Of a DNA stretch of 64,000 bases, positions 1 through 9,000 are shown one piece after another. Origin of the DNA: Parabacteroides chinchillae (lineage in GTDB: Bacteria; Bacteroidota; Bacteroidia; Bacteroidales; Tannerellaceae); contig NZ_FNVS01000015.1 in NCBI RefSeq assembly GCF_900108035.1, forward strand, positions 1-64,000. Direction: 5' to 3'. The translations under genes were made by a program, and so were the position numbers. Every line of letters starts with the position of its first letter. The first letter of the stretch is position 1. Under the pieces are notes generated by a model. That model was not told where the DNA came from, made no database searches, and was given only the letters and a program-made list of their open reading frames with translations.

Positions 1-1473
1 AAAGTAACGGTAGTGAATCAGACCTTCTCCATACCCTACAGCTCACAAGGCGGAGGAAACATACCGCGCACAGGAATCCAACTCGTAAACGCAGGAAAAA
101 AGTGCTTCGGAACAAAAAACAACTACGACGGAACAGGAAACAACACAAACCCTGTTGGCATAGAAAACTCCACCTCCCTAAACACAAACACCGCAACCTG
201 GTATGTAGGAGAGAATGTACAATCCGGCTACTCGGCCACTAACGCCACCGAAAGAAACAGGCTGAAAGCACCCGATGCTGCGAGGGTAACGCTGACGGGA
301 AGCAAAACCCTCGCAACAGACGATGCCTACACATGCCACTTCGACGTCTTTATAGGCAAAAGCAGCGATGTAAGCGACTTCTCGCTACGCCGACACACAA
401 ACTACACGCTGACAGTAAACGTAAACAATTCACTCGAATTCATTAGAAACTATGTAACGAATAGTAGTGGCAACCTATATTATAAGAATGACGATCCCCG
501 GATATGGCACAGCGTGGCTTCTGTGTGGGTATCGGTTAATCAACCGTTGGCCAATACATATAAAACTTGGACAGGAAGTGATTTAACTAATTATCCACCT
601 TTCAATTACGATGGTGGCGCTTCTTCCGGTACGACGGGTTCCGATTATATGGGCGTTTCTTCTACCGCTACTATAAGTACGCCTTATTCTTTCGAGGTTG
701 AGAAAACAGAGCGTGGCAGTGCTTCTACTCATCAGCCTGCTACTGATTATTGTAAAGGATTAGGTACAGGTTGGCGTATTCCAACAATAATAGAGTTATT
801 CGCTATGTATCAGAATAAGGCGGCATTAGAATCCGTATCTGGCTTCGCTGCATTCCTCAGCCAGTGGTATCGGAGTAGTTCGGTCTACAATGGTGATGAC
901 CTCGGACGCTGCATATTGTACTTCAACAATGGCAATTTCAGTGACAACAACGCGGGCTACGACCTCTATGTCCGCTGTGTCCGGGATAACTTGCCACCAA
1001 ATAAGGTCACTATCAACCAGGCCGTAGCCGATACATATAAAACTTGGACAGGAAGTAACACCGCTTACCCTCCATTCAATTACGATGGCGGCGCTTCTTC
1101 CGGTACAACGGGTTCTGATAGGAACGGTAGTTCTTCTGCGTTTACAGTCAGTAAGGAGTATTCCATCGAGGTGTCTAAGACTCAGCCTTCGGGTACTTAT
1201 TATTACGGTACTGGTGCAGCTAAGGCAGAATGTACTAAGCTCGGTAGTGGTTGGCGTCTTCCTACTCAGATCGAGTTGTTCGCCATGTATCAGAATAAGG
1301 CTAAACTAGAGTCCATATCCGGCTTCGCTGCGTTCATCAGCAACTACTACTGGAGTAGTTCGGTCTACAATGGTAGTGCCGGTAGCCGCTGCAGGCTGGA
1401 CTTCAACGATGGCGGTTTCAATTACAACTACACGATCGGCAACGACTTTGTTCGCTGTGTCCGGGATATCTGA
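1..1473 (+). CDS. Fimbrillin-like surface protein with two tandem C-type-lectin-like (FISUMP/DUF1566) domains; 5' end outside window
   Basis: The reading frame is open to the first base of the window, so the true start lies upstream; the GTG at 13 is only the first in-window candidate. The first 140 residues resemble the C-terminal part of Bacteroidales fimbrillin-like (DUF4906-type) proteins, ending in a characteristic LRRHTNYTLTV segment. Two homologous domains follow (about residues 178-326 and 340-486), each with TYKTWTG, a Gly/Ser-rich stretch, GWRxPTxIELFAMYQNKA, SSSVYNG and a final VRCVRD. This is the FISUMP/DUF1566 version of the C-type lectin fold, often used for binding at the cell surface. 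The last 150 bp of the two domains align without gaps but differ almost only at amino-acid-changing positions, as in variable regions of diversity-generating retroelements. No reverse transcriptase is in the window. Domain assignment is by motif recognition. Confidence 0.75.
   Translation, partial: KVTVVNQTFSIPYSSQGGGNIPRTGIQLVNAGKKCFGTKNNYDGTGNNTNPVGIENSTSLNTNTATWYVGENVQSGYSATNATERNRLKAPDAARVTLTGSKTLATDDAYTCHFDVFIGKSSDVSDFSLRRHTNYTLTVNVNNSLEFIRNYVTNSSGNLYYKNDDPRIWHSVASVWVSVNQPLANTYKTWTGSDLTNYPPFNYDGGASSGTTGSDYMGVSSTATISTPYSFEVEKTERGSASTHQPATDYCKGLGTGWRIPTIIELFAMYQNKAALESVSGFAAFLSQWYRSSSVYNGDDLGRCILYFNNGNFSDNNAGYDLYVRCVRDNLPPNKVTINQAVADTYKTWTGSNTAYPPFNYDGGASSGTTGSDRNGSSSAFTVSKEYSIEVSKTQPSGTYYYGTGAAKAECTKLGSGWRLPTQIELFAMYQNKAKLESISGFAAFISNYYWSSSVYNGSAGSRCRLDFNDGGFNYNYTIGNDFVRCVRDI
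841..990 (+). other. Candidate hypervariable segment of lectin-like domain 1
   Basis: This 150-bp segment aligns without gaps with 1321-1470. By hand count 22 codons differ with an amino-acid change and only 4 differ silently, whereas the preceding 23 codon pairs (772-840 versus 1252-1320) show 4 changing and 9 silent. Many variable codons have the form NNC or NNT, as expected from adenine-directed mutagenesis of AAC/AAT template codons. The segment ends in the shared string cgctgtgtccggga. Confidence 0.5.
1321..1470 (+). other. Candidate hypervariable segment of lectin-like domain 2
   Basis: This is the C-terminal counterpart of 841-990, exactly 480 bp downstream, ending at the stop codon. 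Its position at the protein C-terminus is where retroelement variable regions normally lie. No template repeat is visible in this window. Confidence 0.5.
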
Positions 1474-1489
1474 TTGGTAGATAGAATAT

Positions 1490-1719
1490 GGCTTTAGCCT
1501 GGTTTCAATTGCCGTCGGTTTCAACCGACGGATAGTAGAGCCATCCCCTTTCAAGGGCTTTAGCCCAACCGGAAAGAAATTTGGCTAAAGCCAACAGGAA
1601 TGTACATCCCTTAATCCGTCCACTAAAGTAGACGGCAACCGAACTTAAGCTAAAGCCAACAAAGAGAATATACTTTAGGCCGTCCGCTTAACTTAATGAC
1701 ATTGCGCTTCAGCGGACGG
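1490..1719. repeat. Cluster of short palindromes of two alternating types, between convergent genes
   Basis: The 289-bp gap between the lectin gene and the acetyltransferase holds no gene. It has at least six palindromic units. Type 1 is GGCTTTAGCC-like: 1490-1499, 1555-1566, and TTGGCTAAAGCCAA at 1581-1594. Type 2 is CCGTC..GACGG: 1512-1531 (8-bp stem, TTCA loop), 1616-1635, and a 9-bp perfect stem at 1680-1688/1711-1719. The pattern resembles REP/BIME-type extragenic repeats; some units may also act as terminators for the two convergent genes. Confidence 0.6.
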
Positions 1720-1762
1720 TAACTAAACTTAGGCAATAGCCGTTTCCTTTCGGAGCAGGGTA

Positions 1763-2254
1763 TCAAGCATGAAATATCAACTGCCAATCTCCCACATCCT
1801 GCCATTGGCCGAACTTAAAGCCTACTTCTTTATAATGGCTGACCTTCCGGAAACCAAATGCTTCATGTATCTTCACGCTCGATTCGTTCGGCAAAGTGAT
1901 ACATGCCATAACAGTATGGATTTCGTCCGGATCGACATTATCCAGCACATGACGAAGCAATGCTTTTCCTATTCCCTGCCGTCTATAGTCCTTATCTATA
2001 TAAACAGATAACTCGGCACTCTTGCTATAGGCCTTACGGGCTTTCCACTGGTTCAGATAACAATATCCGACAACTTTCCCGTCAGCCTCATACACAAAAT
2101 AAGGATACCCCTTCGTGACGATGCCTTCAATACGTTTCTCCATTTCCGCAACATCTACAGGCTCTGTCTCAAAAGTAATGGCCGTATTCAGAATATAATA
2201 ATTATATATCCTGCTGATCTGTTGTGCATCAATGGCACAAGCTTTCCGTATCAT
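1763..2254 (-). CDS. GNAT N-acetyltransferase, phosphinothricin/methionine-sulfoximine acetyltransferase-like
   Basis: This 163-residue protein spans one GNAT domain, the usual length for the PAT/MnaT subfamily. It opens with MIRKACAIDAQQISRIYNYY, whose IYNYY pattern matches this subfamily. The acetyl-CoA-binding loop is DYRRQGIGKALL (about residues 88-99), followed by NESSVKIHEAFGF (about 123-135), typical of the motif B region. Known members transfer acetyl groups to amino-acid analogues or methionine derivatives; the substrate here cannot be read from sequence. It begins 19 bp after nrdG on the same strand and may be co-transcribed with it. Confidence 0.85.
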   Translation of the reverse strand: MIRKACAIDAQQISRIYNYYILNTAITFETEPVDVAEMEKRIEGIVTKGYPYFVYEADGKVVGYCYLNQWKARKAYSKSAELSVYIDKDYRRQGIGKALLRHVLDNVDPDEIHTVMACITLPNESSVKIHEAFGFRKVSHYKEVGFKFGQWQDVGDWQLIFHA

Positions 2255-2273
2255 ACTATTTTATCAGATATAT

Positions 2274-2774
2274 TTACAAAAAAGGATTGTATTCAAAAGG
2301 AACTACTTTGTTACGTTTTAACGATGCTTTGACATCGATAAGCCGCTGGTTGGCACTGCCCCGAAACAGCAGGTTCTCGTCACGCAAGGCCTGCTGGTAT
2401 TTTCCGTCTACCAGAACGTCGATGTAATTCAACATCGCTGCCTGCCGGGGATTGTTCAATATATTCTCAAACTTATATCCGGTATAACACCAGATATTCT
2501 TACCGCTCCGGGTCTTTATGGCACGTGCCAGTTCGGTGAATCCTTCGGGCTGAAACATCGGGTCGCCGCCGCTAAACGTAACATTGGCAAAATCATCGGA
2601 CATAACTTTGTCCAGCAACTCATCCGTAGACATGGCACGCCCTCTGTTTATGTCCCACGATTCAGGATTATGGCAACCCGGGCAGGCATTCGGACAACCG
2701 GCGGCATATATTGCCGTACGAAATCCCGGACCGTCTACAGTAGTGTCTTCTATAACGTCAATGATGGACAACAT
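2274..2774 (-). CDS. nrdG: Anaerobic ribonucleoside-triphosphate reductase activating protein (radical SAM)
   Basis: NrdG uses a 4Fe-4S cluster and S-adenosylmethionine to form the glycyl radical on NrdD, which makes deoxyribonucleotides without oxygen. The cluster-binding cysteines C27, C31 and C34 form the radical-SAM CX3CX2C motif within GCPNACPGCHNPESW. A GGDP motif (around residue 69) is the SAM-binding segment expected in this family. The 166-residue length is normal. The start is 1 bp downstream of the nrdD stop codon, so the two are clearly an operon. Confidence 0.96.
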   Translation of the reverse strand: MLSIIDVIEDTTVDGPGFRTAIYAAGCPNACPGCHNPESWDINRGRAMSTDELLDKVMSDDFANVTFSGGDPMFQPEGFTELARAIKTRSGKNIWCYTGYKFENILNNPRQAAMLNYIDVLVDGKYQQALRDENLLFRGSANQRLIDVKASLKRNKVVPFEYNPFL

Positions 2775-2775
2775 A

Positions 2776-4983
2776 TCAATTATGTATTACTCTATCGTTT
2801 AACTCGGCCAGCTTTGCACTATTCCAACGGTCGGTTGTACCAACCAGGTAACCGGTAATGCGTTGCAGTTTATCAAGATGTTTACTGCCGCACTTCGGGC
2901 ATACTTCCAGATCGGGAGCTGCATCTTCGTAACCACATTCCAAACAACGGTTGCGGTTGTGGTTTACCGAACCATATCCGATATTATATTTATCCATCAT
3001 ATCTACCACCTGCATGATTACTTCGGGGTTGTGGGTTGCATCGCCATCCATTTCAACGTAGAAGATATGACCTCCGCGCGTCAGATCGTGATAAGGAGCT
3101 TCGACTTCGGCCTTATGGCGGGCGCTGCATTTATAATATACTGGGATATGATTTGAATTAGTATAATAGTCGCGGTCCGTGATGCCCGGCAACAAGCCGA
3201 ATTTCTTCCGGTCTTTACGAGTAAACCGGCCGGACAAACCTTCTGCCGGAGTAGCCAGCACACTATAATTATGTTGATACTGTTCGGAGAAATCGTTCAC
3301 CCGGTCGCGCATATACGTTACAATTTTCAGTCCTAATTCCTGTGAAGCCTCATCTTCACCGTGATGTTTGCCGGTCAATGCCACCAGGCATTCTGCCAGG
3401 CCGATAAAACCGATACCCAGTGTTCCCTGGTTGATCACGGAAGCAATCGTATCATGCGGCCCGAGCTTTTCGCTACCCAACCAAAGGGATGACATAAGCA
3501 ACGGGAACTGTTTTGCATAAGCCGTCTTCTGAAACTCCATACGTTCGTGCAACTGGCGGGCTGTTACTTCCAACATATTGTCGAGTCTGGCAAAGAAACA
3601 GGCAATCCGTTCCTCCTTGTTTTCAATAGGCATACATTCTATCGCCAGACGGACAATGTTTATAGTAGAGAATGAAATATTGCCACGCCCGATCGAAGTC
3701 TTCGGCCCGAATCGGTTTTCAAACACGCGCGTGCGGCATCCCATCGTTGCCACTTCGTGCACATAGCGCTGCGGGTCATCTTCCCTCCATTCTTCACTCC
3801 GGTTAAAGGTCGCATCCAGATTCAGAAAGTTCGGAAAGAAACGACGTGCCGTTACCTTGCAAGCCAATTGGAAAAGGTCATAATTACGGTCTTCCGGCAA
3901 ATAGCTGACTCCACGTTTCTTTTTCCATATCTGAATCGGGAAGATGGCCGTCTCTCCATTCCCTACTCCGCGATATGTACTTCTAAGTATTTCACGGATG
4001 ATACAACGTCCTTCGGCTGAAGTATCCGTACCATAATTAATGGAACTGAATACTACCTGGTTTCCACCGCGGGAGTGGATGGTGTTCATATTATGGATAA
4101 AAGCCTCCATGGATTGGTGCACACGGCTGACCGTTTTATTTATGGCATGCTGCACAATCCGCTCTTCTCCTTTCAGGCCATCTAAAGAACGATTGATATA
4201 ATCATCCAGACTCTTTTTATATAAATGAGAATAGTCTTCCCCGTTTAAATCTTCCAAGTTCTTTATTTCTTCAATAAAACTATTACGTACATAGGGAGCC
4301 AGATAGAAGTCGAAAGCAGGAATAGCTTGCCCTCCGTGCATTTCATTCTGGGCAGTTTCCAAGGAAATGCAACCTAAGATACTGGCTGTTTCGATACGTT
4401 TTGCCGGACGGGACTCGCCGTGCCCGGCAGAAAAGCCATACTTTAAAATACGGTCTAACGGATGCTGTACGCAGGTTAAACTCTTTGTAGGATAATAGTC
4501 TTTATCATGAATATGAAGATAGTTATTTGCAACAGCATCTTTAACATCTTCGCTCAATAAATAGTCATCAACAAAGGGTTTGGTTGTTTCACTGGAAAAT
4601 TTCATCATCATGCCGGCAGGAGTATCGGCATTCATATTGGCATTTTCGCGGGTTATGTCGTTGGATTTAATATTAATAATTTCCAAAAACATATCTCTCG
4701 TTTTAGCCTTTCGCGCTACACTGCGCTGATTACGGTACGCAATATATTTCTGCGCCACATCTTTACGGCTACTATTCATCAGTTCCAACTCAACAGCATC
4801 CTGAATAGCCTCCACTGTCATTTGCGAATTCCCCTTAAAAGAGATATGGTCTGTAATCTGCCGTATCAATTGCATATCTTCCCCCATATCGGTATGCAAC
4901 ATGGCTTTTCGTATGGCTGTGGCTATCTTCTCTTCATTAAAGCCAACAATACGTCCGTCTCTTTTGACAACTGTCTGAATCAT
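2776..4983 (-). CDS. nrdD: Anaerobic ribonucleoside-triphosphate reductase, class III
   Basis: This is the catalytic subunit that reduces ribonucleoside triphosphates by glycyl-radical chemistry in anaerobes. Residues 1-95 form an ATP-cone (starts MIQTVVKRDGRIVGFNEEKI), the allosteric site that senses ATP/dATP. The C-terminus has the four zinc cysteines C680, C683, C695 and C698, followed by RITGYL, where G711 is the expected radical-bearing glycine. At 735 residues it is near the usual family length. It heads the nrdD-nrdG(-acetyltransferase) operon. Confidence 0.97.
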   Translation of the reverse strand: MIQTVVKRDGRIVGFNEEKIATAIRKAMLHTDMGEDMQLIRQITDHISFKGNSQMTVEAIQDAVELELMNSSRKDVAQKYIAYRNQRSVARKAKTRDMFLEIINIKSNDITRENANMNADTPAGMMMKFSSETTKPFVDDYLLSEDVKDAVANNYLHIHDKDYYPTKSLTCVQHPLDRILKYGFSAGHGESRPAKRIETASILGCISLETAQNEMHGGQAIPAFDFYLAPYVRNSFIEEIKNLEDLNGEDYSHLYKKSLDDYINRSLDGLKGEERIVQHAINKTVSRVHQSMEAFIHNMNTIHSRGGNQVVFSSINYGTDTSAEGRCIIREILRSTYRGVGNGETAIFPIQIWKKKRGVSYLPEDRNYDLFQLACKVTARRFFPNFLNLDATFNRSEEWREDDPQRYVHEVATMGCRTRVFENRFGPKTSIGRGNISFSTINIVRLAIECMPIENKEERIACFFARLDNMLEVTARQLHERMEFQKTAYAKQFPLLMSSLWLGSEKLGPHDTIASVINQGTLGIGFIGLAECLVALTGKHHGEDEASQELGLKIVTYMRDRVNDFSEQYQHNYSVLATPAEGLSGRFTRKDRKKFGLLPGITDRDYYTNSNHIPVYYKCSARHKAEVEAPYHDLTRGGHIFYVEMDGDATHNPEVIMQVVDMMDKYNIGYGSVNHNRNRCLECGYEDAAPDLEVCPKCGSKHLDKLQRITGYLVGTTDRWNSAKLAELNDRVIHN

Positions 4984-5019
4984 GTCGAATAGTATTTATC
5001 TTATTGTATTATTTCCCAA

Positions 5020-5053
5020 CAAAGGTATACACATACAACACATGTTATCCAAA
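5020..5053 (-). promoter_or_regulatory. Probable promoter of nrdD
   Basis: On the minus strand, TACCTTTG at 5027-5020 matches the Bacteroidetes -7 consensus TAnnTTTG. A TTTG at 5053-5050 lies 22 nt upstream, slightly longer than the usual 19-21 nt. The start codon is about 37 nt downstream of the -7 box. No clear NrdR-box pair was recognised in the rest of the 193-bp gap, which is AT-rich and otherwise featureless. Confidence 0.5.
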
Positions 5054-5176
5054 AAGGAAAACTTTTGACGAGTTAAAATAAATTAATCATCAAGCAAACA
5101 GCATATTACAAAATATTTTGGAAAACTTTTTATACAATTTGGCAAAAACTGTTGACAAATTAGAAAAACAACCCTA

Positions 5177-5956
5177 TCACAAAAGAGCTAATATTGTATC
5201 ATGAAGACTTCCGTTGCTCGCTACTACCTGCTCTCCGGAAAACCAGTTATTTCCATTATTAAAGTCTGTCACTTTTCCTCCTGCCTGTTGAACAATAAGG
5301 CTTCCGGCTGCCACATCCCATGATCCCAGATATGCTTCGATACGTGCATCAAACCGGCCGGCTGCTACATAGCACAATTCGGCTGCGGCAGAACCCAACA
5401 AACGCGTTCCTCCGGCAAAACCATACAAATTCTTAATCAGACGATAAGCCACCGGACGGTAAGCATCCGAATTATAAGGAAATCCTAAAGCAATAAAAGC
5501 ATCCGTTAAGGCCGAAACCTTCGAAACATGTATTTCTTTACCGTTTAAATATGCCGCACTATCGGCTGTAGCGTAAAAACATTCATCCCGGTGTACTTCA
5601 TACACAACACCCAACAAAACGCCAGTCTTATCGCATAGTGCAATACTAACACAATAGGGAGCCATATCATGAATATAATTAGATGTCCCATCCAAAGGAT
5701 CAATTACCCAATAATAGCCGCTATCATTCATACTGCCTGTTCCTTCTTCGGCAAGAAAACCGGCTTCGGGTAATAATGCAGATAATTTATCGACAAGCAT
5801 CCGCTCCGACTGCTTGTCTACGTATGAGACGTAATTATGTGCACTTTTTTCTTCCACCTTATCAAAATCAAAAGTTTCACGTTCTTTTTTAAGAAAAGAA
5901 CCCATCTCACGTGCTATAACCTGCACTTTCTGACAAAGAGATTCCATATCTGCCAT
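5177..5956 (-). CDS. Inositol monophosphatase family protein (SuhB/CysQ-like)
   Basis: This magnesium-dependent, lithium-sensitive-type phosphatase is 259 residues, the usual family length. Metal ligands are visible: E70/E71 in LAEEG, and DPLDGT at 86-91 with D86 and D89. The second signature, WDVAAGSLIVQQAGG, is near residue 213. Members hydrolyse myo-inositol phosphates, 3'-phosphoadenosine 5'-phosphate or related small phosphates. The sequence does not decide between these, so no gene symbol is given. It is transcribed divergently from tamB, with a 118-bp shared promoter region. Confidence 0.88.
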   Translation of the reverse strand: MADMESLCQKVQVIAREMGSFLKKERETFDFDKVEEKSAHNYVSYVDKQSERMLVDKLSALLPEAGFLAEEGTGSMNDSGYYWVIDPLDGTSNYIHDMAPYCVSIALCDKTGVLLGVVYEVHRDECFYATADSAAYLNGKEIHVSKVSALTDAFIALGFPYNSDAYRPVAYRLIKNLYGFAGGTRLLGSAAAELCYVAAGRFDARIEAYLGSWDVAAGSLIVQQAGGKVTDFNNGNNWFSGEQVVASNGSLHDTILALL

Positions 5957-5977
5957 AATTCTATGATTTATTTATAT

Positions 5978-6006
5978 CAAAGGTACATTCTTTATTTGTA
6001 CTTTTG
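5978..6006. promoter_or_regulatory. Divergent promoter boxes for the phosphatase gene (-) and tamB (+)
   Basis: TACCTTTG on the minus strand (5985-5978) lies about 21 nt before the phosphatase start. TACTTTTG on the plus strand (5999-6006) lies about 68 nt before tamB. Both match TAnnTTTG. No convincing -33 TTTG was found for either. Confidence 0.4.
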
Positions 6007-6074
6007 CTAATAAATCATCAAACAAAACTCATTGTTTAAACGTTATGAATATAACAATATACCCGGAATTATAA

Positions 6075-9000
6075 ATGAGGAGATGGATTAAACGGATAGG
6101 AGTTATATGTCTGATACCCGTAGCACTGGTTCTGCTACTTTCAATACTATTATACATACCTCCTTTTCAGGATTTTGCAATAAAACAAGCAACGAAATAC
6201 GCTAGCAATGCCACCGACATGCGGATTGGAATAAAAAAGATACGTCTTTCATTCCCCCTCAACCTTACGGTACATGGTGTAGAGATTATTGCTGTGCCTA
6301 ACGATACGCTTCTTACACTAAAAAGCCTGATGGTCAGTATCCATCCGTTGCCTTTATTGAAAAAAGAAGTACTTGTAGAAGCTATCGACCTACGAGGCGT
6401 AACAGCTAATACAGGAACATTTATTCCGGGAGTAGAAATAAAAGGTGCTCTAGGCAAACTTTACGTACGTGCCGACCGGATAAATCTATCCGATGAAAAA
6501 GCCCGCTTAAACGCAATTAAGCTATCTGATACATCTATAACCGTCTTATTAAATGACTCTACATCAGAAAAAGATTCTGCTTCCGCTCCGGCAAACTGGA
6601 TATTTAATATTGACAAAGTAGAATTGAGTAAAGTGACTTTCGGTCTGCAGGTGATGAGCGACTCGCTGCGTCTGGCAACATATATAGACAATGCAAATCT
6701 GACAGACGGCATTGTTGATTTAGGCACTACGCGATATAGTGCCAAACGCTTCGGCTTATCCGGCTCACGCTTGAACTACGATAATGGCTACGATACTCCA
6801 TCCGAAGGACTGGACCCTTCACACATTGAGCTAGTAAACATGAATCTGGCAGTCGATTCCATACTCTATCAAGATAAAAACATGAACGCTCTTTTCAAAG
6901 AGTTGACAATGGAAGAACGTTCAGGAATTGCCATTACGGAATTAGCCGGCAAAATCCAAAGTGACAGCGTGGCTATACATGTGCCCGAGCTAGCATTGAA
7001 AACAGCCTATTCTGAAATAAAACTGCAAGCATACATACCGTGGAGTACTCTTAGCAATACGCCCGAAGGAAAGATGAAAGTAGATTTCTCGACCCGCCTT
7101 GGAAAAGAGGATTTATTGATTGCCGCAGGACAATTACCGGACGACTTCAAGAAGGCTTTCCCAAACAAACCTTTAACTCTGACAACCAGAGCAGAAGGCA
7201 ATCTTGCCTCGTTACATCTCCGTGACTTATCCGGAGAACTGCAAGGAGCCTTCAGCATACAGGCAACCGGAGATATGGAATCTGTTACAGACAACATACG
7301 GCGTTCCGGGCAAATCAAGTTATTAGCCCAAACCGGTAATCTGGATTTTATTCTCGACCTTTTGCCAAAAGCGCAACGCGAACAATTTAATATACCAAAA
7401 GATATCAAATTAAATGGTATTGCCACTCTGGGAAACGGAGAATACCGTACCCGTATGCTACTAACCGAAGGAGCAGGCAAGGTAGACTTAAATGCCAGTT
7501 ATCATCCAACCCGGCAAACATACGCAGCATATCTGAATGTAGACAGCTTAGAACCTATTCATTTTATGCCCAAAGATTCTTTACTCTGGCTGACAGCTTC
7601 TATCCAGGCTGAAGGAAAAGGGACAGACCCGTTTTTGTCGTCTACCTGGAGTAAGTTGAATGGCAAAATCACGGATATAAAATACGGAACATCCTCTATA
7701 TCAGATGTCACATTAAAAGGAGATTTAGAAAAGAATCTGCTGAAGTTTGACCTGATCAGCAAATATCCGCTAGCCCAAATGGACGTTTCGCTAAATGCTT
7801 CACTCCATAAAAATGAGGTGAAGGCTATGCTGATAGCCGACGTAGGAAATCTGGACTTATACGGCCTTCATCTTATACAAAAGCCGCTCGCAACCTCCTT
7901 CCAACTTTTTGTAGAAGGAAAAAGCGACCTGGACGAAAATAACAATCTGGATGTTTCATTAGGAAACTGGGAGCTTATTAACCCTGACGGGAAATACAGG
8001 CCCAAAATGCTGACCTTAAAAGCACGTAGCGATAAAGACACGACACAAGTTTCGTTCCACGCAGGAGATTTAGGGATTATCTTAACCGGAGATGCCTGTA
8101 TACATACAATAAAAGATAAACTGATAAAAGTGTCCGACGATCTTTCTATCCAGTTAAAACGAGATTCCTCAATAAACTTGGCATTACTACGCCCATTGCT
8201 TCCCGAAATGCACCTCGAAATTAAAGCAGGGCAAGATAATCCGATATATAATTACCTGCAAGCTTATTATATGCAATTCAAATCGCTTGCCATAAATGCC
8301 TATACCTCTCCAGAGAGCGGATTCCGGATGGACGCCGGCTTATATGGGTTAATGCGCGACACAACCCTGATAGATACCGTAAAGGCCACTATCCACCAGG
8401 ATTCGTTAGAACTTATTTATCATGCTGAAGTGATAAAGAATAAATATCGTAAACAAGAACCTTTCTCGGCTGGTATAGAAGGAAAAGTAAGGTACAAATA
8501 TGCCGATGCACAACTGTTTTATAAAGACGGGAAAGGTAAATTAGGTTTGTTACTAGGGCTCGAAGCACATAAAATACCGCAAGGATTAAGACTCCACATG
8601 TTCCCGGAAGACCCGATTATCGCTTTCCGACCTTTCAAGCTGAATAAAGATAATTTTATAGAAATAAAAAGCGAAAAAGATATCAGTGCTAATCTTCGTT
8701 TATCGGGGGATGACAATGCTGCTCTCTGGATTCACTCAAAAGCAGAGAATCAAGGAATGGAAGAAGTTCATGCGGAGTTAAACCATATAAACCTGGACGT
8801 AATATCAAGTGGATTCAGCACTTATCTTCCGCCGATGAAAGGTATCTTAAACGCCGATTTTCAATACGCACCTTCGGATAGTGCCTTTATGGTAATTGCC
8901 GACGTCAATGTAGATGATTTATACTATGAGAACGACCGGGTAGGAGAAATCATGTTTAATGCCGTTTATATGCCAATGGCAGGTGGAAACCATCAGGTGG

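Noticed and set aside
1763-2011. Plus-strand ORF over the acetyltransferase gene (1769-2011)
   Set aside because: Antisense shadow of a well-supported GNAT gene; the translation has no family features.
4984-5176. NrdR-box pair before nrdD
   Set aside because: Some AT-rich short palindromic strings occur, but none match the expected paired 16-bp boxes closely enough.
5683-5892. Short plus-strand ORF opposite the phosphatase gene
   Set aside because: Shadow frame of a gene with intact catalytic motifs; no promoter or start signal.
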